From: Alloascoidea africana
Lineage: Eukaryota > Ascomycota > Alloascoideomycetes > Alloascoideales > Alloascoideaceae
Direction: 5' to 3'
Length of the DNA: 64,000 nucleotides
Assembly: GCA_030581615.1 (NCBI GenBank)
Contig: JAKTTT010000010.1
Coordinates: 395,240-459,239, forward strand
The notes under the pieces were generated by a model. The model searched no databases and had not been told where the DNA came from. It saw only the letters and a program-made list of their open reading frames with translations. This document shows positions 1 to 10,416 of the stretch, in pieces (positions within the stretch are counted from its first letter, which is position 1; each line of letters begins with the position of its first letter). A program made the position numbers and the translations under genes.

Positions 1-1
1 T

Positions 2-928
2 GGAACAATTGCTGGAGGAATTGTTAATCAATCCGACTACACCAGGTTTACCTACGACAAAAACTCTTCTATAATTTCAACGGCATTGTCAATGATGATT
101 TCTGGAACCATCATTCCACTATTTGGTACCATTGGCGCTTCTGCAATGCACTCAAAGTATGGAGTCGCCTATTGGAACCCAACAGAGATTCTGTTTTTCT
201 GGCTTGAAGAAGATTACAAAGCAAGTACTAGAGCAGGATGTTTCTTCGTGGCCTTAAGCATAGTTGGCTCGGAACTGGGTATAAACATCATCATGAACTC
301 TTACTCTGGTGGGATGGACCTTGCAGGACTTTTACCAAAGTATATCAACATCCGAAGAGGCGCATTCATAACTGCCTTGCTCTCATTTATAGCCCAACCT
401 TGGAAGTTTTTCGTCGAAGAGGGCAAATTTTTGGCAGTTATGGGTGCCATTTCAATGTTTATCGCACCTATTTCTGCAATTGTTATCTGTGATTTTTTCT
501 TCGTCAGGAAAGAATGCGTGGTCCTATCCGATCTCTACACTTCAAATCCAGATGGTAGTTATTACTATACAAAGGGTTTCCATTTTAGATCTATTATTGC
601 GTGTATTTGCGCTTGGGCTCCTGGACTACCAGGTGTGATCAAATCGGGCAACTCGAAACTCTCAATATCAGAAGGAGCTTTGCATTACTATTACGGTAAT
701 GCTTTCTTTGGATTTGCAATTGCGTTTTGCGTTTACTATGCTATTTGCTTTATCTGGCCATTGAAAAATGGAAGAAGAGTAGATGATACTGATTATTTTG
801 GCGCCTTTACTGTTGAAGAAGCAACAAATATGGGTATAATTCCTTACTCAGGTTATTTGACTAACGATTGTGAGAGTTCATATACGCAATACCAAGAAGA
901 TTATGGCAGACCCGTTGTGATGTCGTAA
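2..928 (+). CDS. NCS1-family uracil/uridine/allantoin-type permease, 3' part only
   Basis: Nucleobase or ureide proton symporter of the plasma membrane (Fur4/Dal4/Fui1 family). The reading frame is open from base 2 and its first residues include NQSDYTRF, the signature of the family, so the N-terminal half lies outside the window. Several hydrophobic segments follow, then the conserved NPTEI, SGGMDLAGLLPKYINIRRG and QPWKFF stretches, and a hydrophilic C-terminal tail ending in MS. The first ATG in frame (92) is internal and is not the gene start. About 308 residues are visible out of a usual 560-640. The substrate (uracil, uridine, allantoin or thiamine) cannot be decided from this half. Confidence 0.85.
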   Translation, partial: GTIAGGIVNQSDYTRFTYDKNSSIISTALSMMISGTIIPLFGTIGASAMHSKYGVAYWNPTEILFFWLEEDYKASTRAGCFFVALSIVGSELGINIIMNSYSGGMDLAGLLPKYINIRRGAFITALLSFIAQPWKFFVEEGKFLAVMGAISMFIAPISAIVICDFFFVRKECVVLSDLYTSNPDGSYYYTKGFHFRSIIACICAWAPGLPGVIKSGNSKLSISEGALHYYYGNAFFGFAIAFCVYYAICFIWPLKNGRRVDDTDYFGAFTVEEATNMGIIPYSGYLTNDCESSYTQYQEDYGRPVVMS

Positions 929-1158
929 ACCGCCATGTTTATATTATTATTGATGTTTCTTAGTTTGTTTATAGTTGGTTGTATTCTTTGAATTGTTTGA
1001 TTGATCTTTCATAAATGTCCTGAACTTGACCATTAACCTTAAATTCCATTCCACCGGCATAAACCCAAAGGCCTACAGGCTAGTTATGCCCATCCAGCCT
1101 TTCCCATTTTTTTTTTCTGAGTTTGATGATGAGTTCGCTCTGGGCATAACGACAAGCA

Positions 1159-1818
1159 ATGGAGGGATTTGAAGATATCAACAAATATATCGATAATTTA
1201 AACATACAAATAGATGGGCTTGAGGAAGCGCTGAAATCGCTGATGAAGAAACCTTTGAGCAGTCTCATCAGTTCTGCTTCTTCACCATTGGAAGAAGCTG
1301 AAGTTTACAACACTTATGCGTATGCCCTTGTGGCTGTCATTTTTTCATATATGAAAAGCGCGGGGATAGAAACAAATAACCATCCTATAATGGATGAATT
1401 ACAAAGGGTCAAATCATATATGAGCAAAGTGAAAAAGTTTAAGGAAGAGCCTGCAAAACGTAAGCCCATAAACAATTATGTTTACGATTTAAACACTTTC
1501 TTCTAACAAAATGAAATATATCTAGCAACGAAACAACTTGATAAAGAAGCAGCAGAACGGTTCATCAAACATGGAATTGGTGCAACTGGAAACAATAAAA
1601 AAGAACCAGCTATATCTAGTCAAAATTTCAAAGGAACACACACGATATTTACCGATGAAAAAGAACCAAAAAAGGAGGAAAAAGATAGTAGTAGAACACC
1701 CGAACCCACCATTATCAGCAATACACCAAAGAAACGAAAGAATGGTAAAGATTCTGAAAAGAAGAAAAGGAAGAAAAAATCCAAAAAGAATAATAGTAAA
1801 ACAAACCTAGCAGCATAA
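1159..1818 (+). CDS. LRP1: LRP1/RRP47, C1D-family nuclear exosome cofactor (2 exons)
   Basis: Partner of the nuclear exosome nuclease Rrp6 in 3' processing of rRNA, snRNA and snoRNA. Exons are 1159-1459 and 1526-1818, giving 197 residues. The intron (66 nt) has donor GTAAGC, a branch-like TTCTAAC and acceptor CTAG; its branch site supplies the in-frame TAA that would otherwise truncate the protein at residue 115. Exon 1 carries the Sas10/C1D helical domain (MDELQRVKSYMSKVKKF) and exon 2 resumes with LDKEAAERFIKHG, the conserved C1D-family motif, which proves the splice. The C-terminus is a Lys-rich tail, usual for RNA binding in this family. The next gene, PEX3, follows on the same strand after 311 bp. 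Confidence 0.88.
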
Positions 1819-2129
1819 TATGAAACCATAGCATAACAATTGTACTATATGTGTGATTTTTGTCCTCTTTTCAAAGATCATGTAAATAACGCTCTACACA
1901 AACTACTTTTAAACTGTTTCTATGGGAAATCATTTCCAATTGTCCCTCATCGCTTATCCAAGATTCAAGTCAAACACCCGGACATCCCCATCCCCCACAC
2001 GTAAGCTTTTGTATATGATATCCCAGACCTTGTTGAGAGCATCTACACAATCAAGAGGATATCAACGCTTCCTAGTACAGAAAGGGGAGGGAAATATTTC
2101 ATCATCAACACACACATATGTGAATAATC
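1819..2129. other. Intergenic spacer LRP1 to PEX3
   Basis: A 311-bp tandem spacer. It must hold the LRP1 3' end and the PEX3 promoter. I see no conserved RNA gene or convincing coding exon; the short open frame starting near 1922 has no recognisable content. Confidence 0.5.
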
Positions 2130-3628
2130 ATGCTCGCAATGATATCGGATTTTAGCAGACGTCATAAAAAGAAACTGTTGGTAACAGGGGGTATAGTGAC
2201 TTTTGGATATCTCGCATTCGAGTTTTTGAAAAATAAATTGATTGAAAGACAGGATAGAATAGCAGAAGAACGATACGCAAGAGACCAGTACGTGTTTGTA
2301 CAGGCAACCTCCCCAATTTTTGCATTCCTCAATTGTTTGTTAACTGATGAGTCTCTATGTGTAGAATAAGGCGAAGGTTTGAACAAAATCAAAAGGACTC
2401 ATTAATCACAATCCTGGCTTTAATAACTCCATTATCAAAACCAATTATCGAAAGTTTACCAGTAGAGCAAATTACACAGGAATTACAAGCAAAAAGGATA
2501 GAAAAAAGTTTACGAAAATCTTCTGCAATGAGCACACCTGGTGGTGCCCAATCAATGATAACGGATGACATGTCGCTTCCTTCTATAGGAACGGGGAATA
2601 AATCGACAAGTGGAAGAGGATATGCTATGAACAGTTCTATTAATTCATCTCTCACAAATAAATCGAGAAGTCAACTGTGGGCGGAACTCAAAATCCTAAG
2701 TCTGACGAGGCTGATAACTCTGATTTATAGCACGTCGTTGCTCGTTCTCTTCACAAGATTGCAAATAAACCTGTTATCACGAAAGTCATTTCTTGATTCT
2801 ATCAATAGATGGTCAGAAAATAGATCTGGAACCGCGCAAAGTAATGGCGACAATTGGAATTCGTGGGACCAATTCAGAGAGGAAAGTGATAATTGTTCTG
2901 TAGAAGAAATGTACCTATCCTTCAGTTGGTGGTTACTGAATCGGGGGTGGGTCGAGCTTCGGGAGAGAGTGAAAGAAGCCGTTGAGAACGTTTTTGGAGG
3001 CATCAATCCAAGGACAGAACTGACATTGGATGAATTTGCAATTTTGATCTCGAGAGTTCAGGTCCTTGTAGAAGGAGATTATAGAGATACTTGCCATTTT
3101 TTTGCCTCTGTATTGCTGCCACCCAAAGATTTACAGCTTTCAGTTTGCAGAGAGATAGTCATGATGAACGGGAACGAAAATGGTCTACACAATGCTCATG
3201 ACGTTTATCGTCCTGTTCTTTCCCAAGTGCCTCCGCTTTTAAGGGTGTACCTTAACGACACAATGGACTATATCTTATCTCCGTCTGCGGGTATCGTAAT
3301 CAACCGACTGGCATATACCGGCATTTCCAAACTGTTAGAACATTTGGATGATGCTATTAGCGCAAGCACTGTGGGGAGCACGAGCAGTAGTCAGTATCAC
3401 CAGGGATTGCACCAAGGACATTCTCAAATTCCAAGCAATGAGGTCAAGTTAAAGCTTGCCAGTATTTTGGCTTCAAGCACTAGACAATCCAAATTGATTG
3501 CTGAATCAACACACAATGAATTTGTAAATGCCATGGATGAGGTTTATGAGTTGGCCGAGTTTAGCGCGATTGTTTATTCCAAGTTTGATGCGAATAATGA
3601 TAACAGTGAATACTATAACCGCTACTAA
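2130..3628 (+). CDS. PEX3: PEX3, peroxisomal membrane biogenesis protein (2 exons)
   Basis: Membrane docking factor for Pex19 and its cargo in peroxisome biogenesis; also involved in inheritance and pexophagy in yeasts. Exons 2130-2287 and 2365-3628 give 473 residues, slightly longer than the usual 440-460. The N-terminus shows the family layout: basic RRHKKK, then a single membrane segment (about residues 15-33), then the cytosolic domain. Intron (77 nt): donor GTACGT, branch-like TTAAC, acceptor GTAG; joining restores ARDQ|IRRRFEQNQKD, the typical Pex3 sequence. A second in-frame ATG at 2139 is an equally possible start. The region around residues 150-190 is Ser/Gly-rich and probably disordered. 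By neighbourhood this resembles YDR329C, which lies close to the LAM gene YSP2 in S. cerevisiae. Confidence 0.9.
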
Positions 3629-4307
3629 TGTTAATGCCGATATAATTCATGATGATGTCGATCTATAAATCTGTGTTTTTTTTTTATTCTTGGCATTGGT
3701 GGCAATTAGCGAGAAGAGAGGTAGTATCTGTAATGCATTATTCGCCTTGTACTAGAAAAAAGGATAACGTTATTATTCTCGTCTGCAGAAGTCTTTTAGC
3801 TGATATTAGGAGATCAAGAATAGAGGTGGGTTTTTGATCCACTTCTAAGGAAAAGACACATTTCTCGTGTGAAGAATTGAGCCTAGTTCAACCGCCCTTG
3901 CACTAGTTTGAAACCCGCCTCTCCGTTGAGTGTCAAGACCAAAAAAAAAGAACTGGCCAAAGCCAGAATAGACACGAAAGATGTGCCAAGGAGAACAGGG
4001 AAGAGCACGAAAGAAAAAGCTTTTAGGACAGTAATCTTGATTTCTTATTTCCACTATTAGAGCACTAAATGCACACTGTTCTCTGTGTGTCTTTTTTTTC
4101 TTGAAACTTGGCACGCATCACCACTCTGTAATTTTATTATTCCTGCAAATTTCTTTGATGTTTTGAAGATTCGTTGAGGCGACTCACAAAGGAGCATATG
4201 ATCTTAAGAAAAAAACCGCTTTGAATGGCCTTTTTCTCTTCTCTCTACTCCTTGCTGTAAACTTCTCAGTATTCCCAGGCGGCAGCTGAATATCCTACGC
4301 TCATCAA
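3629..4307. other. Intergenic spacer PEX3 to LAM gene
   Basis: A 679-bp spacer between two + strand genes, holding the PEX3 3' end and the LAM promoter. Short homopolymer T and A runs are visible. No RNA gene or convincing exon was recognised. Confidence 0.5.
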
Positions 4308-6755
4308 ATGGAAGACTTTAAAATGCCAGTTCATTCCAATAGCTCGTCTTTATCGAGTCAGGCATCTCCGGCCAACCAGAAAAGCCCAGCATCTACTTCT
4401 GAAATGGGTGCATTCCACCTCTCCGACATTATAGCCAACAGTCCCAAACCTAACCTAACAAAAGCCATGGCCGGCGTAAATTCTACAGCATTAGATTTTA
4501 CCAAGCTAAATACAAAAGATGGCCGTCAACTAAAGCATACCATTTCCTCGCCAATATTGAGCTCTCCATCTGGTGCACACCCGTCACTGCCACCGTCAGC
4601 ACCTCCACCACCGCTTCCAAATGCCCACACGCACACTTTGGGCGTCTCTGCTCCTGTGTATGGAGCAACAGCTTCAAAATCAAGATCTTGCACCAATCTG
4701 GGCTCCTTCTCTTCGCAAACAATATCCAAGGAAAACATACATCTCAGATCCGGGAGCGATGGGCAAACCTCGCCCCTACTTTCCCCTTCCGTTTCCGAAC
4801 ACAGTAACCCTTTGAACGCATCAAAGTCCTCTTTTGATGTTTATGCAAACAACCGAAGAAACCGGGCATTCCACACGGCCTTTCCTACCATTCCACAGAA
4901 AGAGAGACTACGCCAGGTTTATTCATGTGCTTTGAGCAAAGATATTCTACTCCAAGGTCGTATGTACGTTTCTGAGAATTATGTCTGCTTCAGATCCAAT
5001 ATATTGGGATTTGTTACAAATCTGGTCCTCCCTTTCCAAGAAATTGAAGCAATTGAAAGAAAAATGACAGCAAAAATGTTTCCGAATGGTTTGATTATTC
5101 AAACGCAGAATGAAAGACATATATTTGCCAGCTTTATTGCTCGAGATTCAGTATATGACTTTTTGATGTTTTATTGGAATCCTAGAGATGAGAATAGAGG
5201 TTCGTTCCGAGGACAATCTTCAGGTTCTAGCTTAATAGAATCGGATGAAGAAGATGAATCAGACGATTCAGATTATAGTGATGAAAGTGAAGATGATGAT
5301 ATGCCAATTTCAAAATCGGATCAATCAACAAATGGACTTCAACATCCCTCTAGAGACATGCGTGAACCGGACTCTGCACAGACAGTAGTTTCGAAACCCC
5401 CAGGACTACCAATAGTATCTGTTGATCCGTTATCCCCTATACCTTTGGATAAATCCAAGCCAGAAATGAAAAATCCAGGACCTGTATCGCATGCTCCAAC
5501 AACTGTTTCCTTCACGCTTAATAAAGCTTGTAACGAAAAACAGCTTTGCGATGAAGTAATTCCTGCACCTCTGGGAGTTGTCTTTAGTCTACTGTTTAGT
5601 GACGATTTGACTTTTTTCAACAGTTTAAACGATGAGCTGAAAAACACAGAAATGTCAGTGGTTCCCAAGTTTTCGCTAGAAGAAGGCAAGCTTACAAGAA
5701 GCTACTGCTACAGAAAGCCATTGAACGGACCAATTGGTCCCAAATCCACTTCTTGCAACATTACAGAAACCATTGAGAATTGTGATTATGAAGATCATTG
5801 CTATGTGATATCTTCAACAACTACTCCTGATGTCCCAAGTGGTAACGCTTTCCAATGCAAGATGAGATCTTTCCTTAGCTGGGCTGAAAACAACCAAACA
5901 AGGCTTATAACGACCTGTTACGTTGAATGGTCTGGTAAAAGTTGGATCAAAGGTGCTATTGAGAAAGGCAGCTTTGATGGACAGATGGATTACATAAAAA
6001 AATTGGTAGCTTCTTTGAGAAGAGCAGTTAGCAGTAAGCCAACAGATGATAATGCCCCACCGAAAAAGAGCTCAGGTCGCAAGGCAAGAAAATCTGGAAA
6101 GAGATCCAAAAAATCTTCTTCCTCTCGTCCCGCTCATGAAATTTCCACATCTCATTTTGATCTTAAACAGTTAAACATAATACAAAGCTGGAAGGACATT
6201 TTGAAAGGAATACCAATGGATCCAACTCTAAGTGCACCCTTGTTGACAATTTTGATTCTCATCGTTTCTTACGTCTTCTTCGTCCTTCCATTAAAATTTT
6301 TGATTGCGGCCTCTTCTGGTAACCTATCTTCAAGTGGCATGAACGCTGCTAGCAATTCCTTTGCAAATGCAAATGGTGCTGGTTTTATTGCCGGTATTGA
6401 TGGCATGGGTGGCCATGGTGCTTCATTCAATCCTCAGACTTTTCTTCAAAATCAAAGCTACATTATTTTGGTTCCCATAGGCAGCGCCTCGGACCAGAGT
6501 ACAGGTCATAGCTCTGACTGGCTCAGAGAGATTATCTTAAGCTCGGTTTTAGCTGATCATCAGCCTTCAAAAAATCGTCAAGAGCAAAACGGGAAGGGTG
6601 AATCTATGCAAAATGAAGAGATCAATAACAACGACAGTGAGTCTCCAGACTTTAAAGAATATTCTTTAGAGGAACTAGAAGCATATGTTCTAAATACAGA
6701 GGCAAGATTAAACGAAATGAGAGAAAAACTGAACGAGCTCAAAGTTATTTTGTGA
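4308..6755 (+). CDS. YSP2: LAM-family sterol transfer protein, GRAM + single StARkin domain, ER-anchored
   Basis: Retrograde sterol transporter at membrane contact sites (Lam/Ltc, GRAMD1 family). 815 residues, no intron. Order: Ser/Pro-rich disordered N-terminus (1-185); GRAM domain (about 190-295, YVSENYVCFRSNILGFVTN); acidic Ser/Asp linker; one StARkin/VASt domain (about 405-575); Lys/Ser-rich linker; one membrane segment (about 645-665); a luminal part and a final coiled coil (775-815). Position near LRP1 and PEX3 makes it the counterpart of S. cerevisiae LAM4 (next to LRP1) and YSP2 (near PEX3), yet those have two StARkin domains while only one is seen here, as in Lam5/Lam6. The family is certain; the choice of symbol rests on position. 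Confidence 0.8.
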   Translation: MEDFKMPVHSNSSSLSSQASPANQKSPASTSEMGAFHLSDIIANSPKPNLTKAMAGVNSTALDFTKLNTKDGRQLKHTISSPILSSPSGAHPSLPPSAPPPPLPNAHTHTLGVSAPVYGATASKSRSCTNLGSFSSQTISKENIHLRSGSDGQTSPLLSPSVSEHSNPLNASKSSFDVYANNRRNRAFHTAFPTIPQKERLRQVYSCALSKDILLQGRMYVSENYVCFRSNILGFVTNLVLPFQEIEAIERKMTAKMFPNGLIIQTQNERHIFASFIARDSVYDFLMFYWNPRDENRGSFRGQSSGSSLIESDEEDESDDSDYSDESEDDDMPISKSDQSTNGLQHPSRDMREPDSAQTVVSKPPGLPIVSVDPLSPIPLDKSKPEMKNPGPVSHAPTTVSFTLNKACNEKQLCDEVIPAPLGVVFSLLFSDDLTFFNSLNDELKNTEMSVVPKFSLEEGKLTRSYCYRKPLNGPIGPKSTSCNITETIENCDYEDHCYVISSTTTPDVPSGNAFQCKMRSFLSWAENNQTRLITTCYVEWSGKSWIKGAIEKGSFDGQMDYIKKLVASLRRAVSSKPTDDNAPPKKSSGRKARKSGKRSKKSSSSRPAHEISTSHFDLKQLNIIQSWKDILKGIPMDPTLSAPLLTILILIVSYVFFVLPLKFLIAASSGNLSSSGMNAASNSFANANGAGFIAGIDGMGGHGASFNPQTFLQNQSYIILVPIGSASDQSTGHSSDWLREIILSSVLADHQPSKNRQEQNGKGESMQNEEINNNDSESPDFKEYSLEELEAYVLNTEARLNEMREKLNELKVIL

Positions 6756-7671
6756 TTGAAAACAACACTGATAGGGCTTGAGCGCATTTCCATTTAACTT
6801 AGCATTTCTTGCATTGATTTTTGTTACCTGCATTTTTCATTTTTATGTTTTCCAATTCATTTTCCAACTTTAAAAGAGCATACAAAAAGAAAAAAATTAT
6901 TTATAATCGGCATTTAGAATCAATTTAATGCATTTTTCATTATTTTTGAATAAGCTTCAAACAGATACGCTTCTATTGTTCTTAACTTGATTGCAGGCCT
7001 TCTGTTTTTGAAACATAGAACCTTGAATTTTGAGAAGTGATACAATCTCAAACACCTCCTATGCACACTGCTAACCTATACTACATAAAATGTAGGTATT
7101 TCATTCGGAATTGGCCCATGCTTTCCTTGTTCATGGCTTTCGATTTTTCAAGATTTCCTTAGCTTTTGCCTCTGGTTCTCCAACCGATCAGTTTTCCATG
7201 TTCTTCAAGAAACGAGACTATAGCCATCTGCAAACCGACCGCTTTATAGGCAATTTCTATTGACTATCCTACCCCAGTTCCCAATGAAAAGTCCAGGTAT
7301 AATCTCTCTGAAAAAATATTGTGAATTGGGGTAAGAAAAACATATTGAGGGTTGAATGAGAAGTGAGGTGGGGGCAGTACAAGTCAATAGTTAAAGCATG
7401 TCTGTCCAGAATTCTAGAGACTCACCAACCTGGAAAGTATACGTCAATAAAGAATCTCATTGACTTGTTTTTGCTGTGCATTTTGTCCTAGACATACCTG
7501 TAAGCAGCAAGAAAAGCTTCAAGCTTCTTTAAAACAGATTTTCAATAAAAACATAACGCGTTATGCTAAAGTCTAGAGATGTCGAAACAAATGCAATGAT
7601 ATCTGGTTATTATATACTATGTTATAGGATTTCAGGTGCAAAGTTAGTATACAGTTTAATCCAATTATGAT
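6756..7671. other. Convergent spacer LAM / YHP1
   Basis: A 916-bp AT-rich interval between two convergent 3' ends. No coding exon recognised. It contains a perfect 14-bp palindrome at 7552-7565 with an ACGCGT core, listed separately. Confidence 0.5.
7552..7565. repeat. 14-bp perfect palindrome with ACGCGT core
   Basis: CATAACGCGTTATG equals its own reverse complement. The central ACGCGT is the MluI cell-cycle box (MCB) bound by MBF in yeasts. It lies about 107 bp beyond the stop codon of YHP1, so if it functions it is not in a usual promoter position. Confidence 0.4.
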
Positions 7672-9900
7672 CTATGAAACATAAGGTCTGCTACTCAAAG
7701 AGAGCAAGTTTTGAACACATTCAAAGTCCAAAGATTTTCTAGGACTTATCTCGTTAATCAGTTTTTTGGGGCTACCAGAGGGACTTAAACTCTTTAGTTT
7801 CCTAAATCGTTGAAGCTTTTCACCTTTACTAGCAAAAGAGTCCGATTTCCCATCGCATCCTAAGTTCTCGGAGCTTCCAATAGGAGAAGAAAGCAAGCCT
7901 GAGATTGGAATATACTTGCCACTTTCTGTTGCAGAGGAGGATGTCAACGCCAAAGGAGGCAGGTGGTTCTGCCAGGATGTCATTACTATATTTCCAGAGC
8001 TGGTCATTTTTAATGAATTCCCTCTTCTTGTGCTTACATGCTGTTTAGGTGACGATGAAAATCGAGTACCTGACTCCGAGTGAGATCTGTTTAGCCGAAC
8101 AGAATCAAGAGAAAGGCTTTCGGGTGATCTCAAGAATTGAGTACTGTTATGCTTTTTAGTTGTCGTTATAAGGGCAGGAAGTAGAGTTTGATTCATGTTT
8201 GCAAGGCCATTCATCTCTGTTTTTGATTCTCCTTTGAAATGTGAACATGGGTGCGAAATCTCTTCCTTGAAGACTTTGAATCTTTTTAATTGAGGAAGAT
8301 CTAAACTTGAATCATGTTCCTTTGTAGTAGGAGCATTCTTCTCAGAAAAGGTCGTTATACTTGTGTCAAAAGTTGATAAAGGATCTATATCTTCCTCTTT
8401 CTCATCAGCAGTTGACCCATCATCAAAATCGCTTTCCAGAGTCTCAGAGTTTTCTCTTGTGCTAGAGATCGATGACCTGCTTTTGACGTTTCTAGTTGTC
8501 GATACTGGCGGCATGATCTGTGTTTTATTCCTTGAAACAAGTTCTGCTTTCCCATTCTTTGTTATAGAGAGTTTGAAATCTTTGCTCATTGGTTTAATTT
8601 CAAAGTTCGAAAATTTACCCACTGGCGGTCCCAGTTCTCTAAATGCATCACAACCTTCTTCAGCACCATTGGTTAGGGAAAACACGTCATTCCGAGGGAG
8701 TTGAGACCTTTTCGGTTTCGACAAAGGAGTTGATGTATCTAGACAAGAAACATAATCATAATCTTTACCCTTCTCTGCGCCTTCTGATTTTATTGAGAAA
8801 ATGGATGACTGAGACGCGATTGAAGGATTCACTTTCATAAGTGGCTTTTGTCTCAATTTATAATTTGAATGAACTGGGGTCAAAGTAATACTGCCTGGCC
8901 CAGTTGAATTTTTATTCGTTTTGGTGGATTTTAATCGAAATGTTAATGTGCTCCCCATTGTATTCGATCTACGGGAGGTTGTCGATTGGAACTGGCCCAT
9001 TCCCATTTTTCGAGTTTTAGTAGGCGAAGGAGTGGTGAATCTTTTTGCATTTTTATTCTGAACATTTGGAGATTGGACCATCATTGGGCTTGACATGGTT
9101 CGCTTTTTGTCTCCGGAATGCTTCTTGAGGTAACTGAGAGGAGAAGAGAGGACGCAATCTGCACCAGATTTGGCACTTTTTAGATCATGCATTGGGGTAC
9201 TTGTAGAAACTGGACTTGATGGTTTGGCTCTGGATATGCTTCCATCACTGTTGGTGTCTTCATCATCAGTTGTAACCTTGGGTTTCGAGTATTCATTTAC
9301 TTGAGCATGTCGCCTTTGAGTCTGTCTTCTATTCTGAAACCAAATCTGGAGTAAAGCATAATAATGATAATCAAAGTTAGATAATTGAATGTATACTCAG
9401 CAGTTTGAATAGGTACATACCTGAACAGCTTTCTCGGTCATTTTGATCTTTTTGGCGATTTCTATTCGTTTTTCTTTATTTGGCTTTTGACAAAGTTTAA
9501 ATTCGCTATTGAGAATGGCCAGCTCTGTGGGGCTAGTTCGTCTTCGTTTTCGACGCACGAGTTGGGAGTTGTCGATACTTGGCTCTTTGAGAGGATAGGT
9601 TGAAGGAGAATGTGAGATAAAGGCAAAACATTTTGGCTCGTTTAATGGTTTAGTAGTGGATTCTTCAGACATGCTAAATGATTTAGATGCGTCCATGGTT
9701 AGCGTGGGGGGACTGGAATGGAGACTGACGCTGGCTGAAGAATGGCGCTCCTCTGGCGAACACGTTGAGGTTGATAAGAATGAGCTTCTTCGATCTTCTC
9801 TGTCATACTCTAGATCCGTTTTTTCTGTCTTTGAGCACTTTAATATTGAAGATAATGGCGGTAGAGGCGTAGAGATTTTCGAGGTGGACTTCATTTTCAT
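7672..9900 (-). CDS. YHP1: Homeodomain repressor, YHP1/YOX1 type (2 exons)
   Basis: Homeobox transcription factor; in S. cerevisiae Yhp1 and Yox1 repress M/G1 genes through ECB elements with Mcm1. Exons (minus strand) are 9900-9421 and 9345-7672, 717 residues. The 75-nt intron (donor GTATGT, acceptor CAG) splits the homeodomain just before recognition helix 3: exon 1 ends MTEKAVQ and exon 2 begins [15 protein letters not shown]. The homeodomain spans about residues 115-175, preceded by a basic RRKRRRTS arm. The rest is Ser/Thr/Lys-rich and low in complexity, as in the family. It sits head to head with PPN1, exactly as YHP1 (YDR451C) does with PPN1 (YDR452W) in S. cerevisiae, which favours YHP1; it probably represents the ancestor of both paralogues. 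Confidence 0.85.
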
Positions 9901-10149
9901 CTAAGGATGTTTGTTTCGTGGACTTCTGTTGTGATCTTAGTTGTAGTGAATGGGCCAGAGCATTATACTCTTCTTTTAGGGAGCGACGGAGCTGGAGAAT
10001 CAGCGATAAAGCACAGGAAAGTAAAACGACGGGAAGAATTCGAAAAAAATGGCGAAAAAAAAGTGAAAAGCCGAAGGAGGGTCAAAAACAAGATATATGG
10101 GATCAAAGAGAAATGGCGTAAACACAAAAACGCAGAAATGTAAAACTGA

Positions 10150-10161
10150 CGCGCTAGCGCG
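10150..10161. promoter_or_regulatory. 12-bp palindrome overlapping an ACGCG box upstream of YHP1
   Basis: CGCGCTAGCGCG is self-complementary and is preceded by GA, giving ACGCG at 10149-10153, the MCB core. It stands about 250 bp upstream of the YHP1 start. In S. cerevisiae YHP1 and YOX1 are cell-cycle regulated, so an MBF/SBF-type input is plausible but unproven. Confidence 0.35.
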
Positions 10162-10399
10162 CCTGTTCTCGTTATGCATGTCTGCATATGTCACGGGACC
10201 ATAATTGGTGATGAGATTTCCCAAAGCGGGCCGCTCTGGCCGGAATGAGGAACTCTATTGCCGATTCCCGCAGTCCTGCACGCAGAACGCGGATCGACGC
10301 AGGGCGGTTCTGCAGGCCCAAAAAGGCTAAAACGCAGACACGTCGCCCAAAACGAGCTGCCGCGGGCAGGATATTATAATTAACACGCCTTGCTCTTGT

Positions 10400-10416
10400 G
10401 CTCCTGGCCCAGGAGC
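10400..10416. repeat. Inverted repeat GCTCCTGG-N-CCAGGAGC
   Basis: Two 8-bp arms separated by one base in the YHP1 promoter region. Such a symmetrical element could bind a dimeric factor. No known yeast consensus was matched. Confidence 0.35.
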
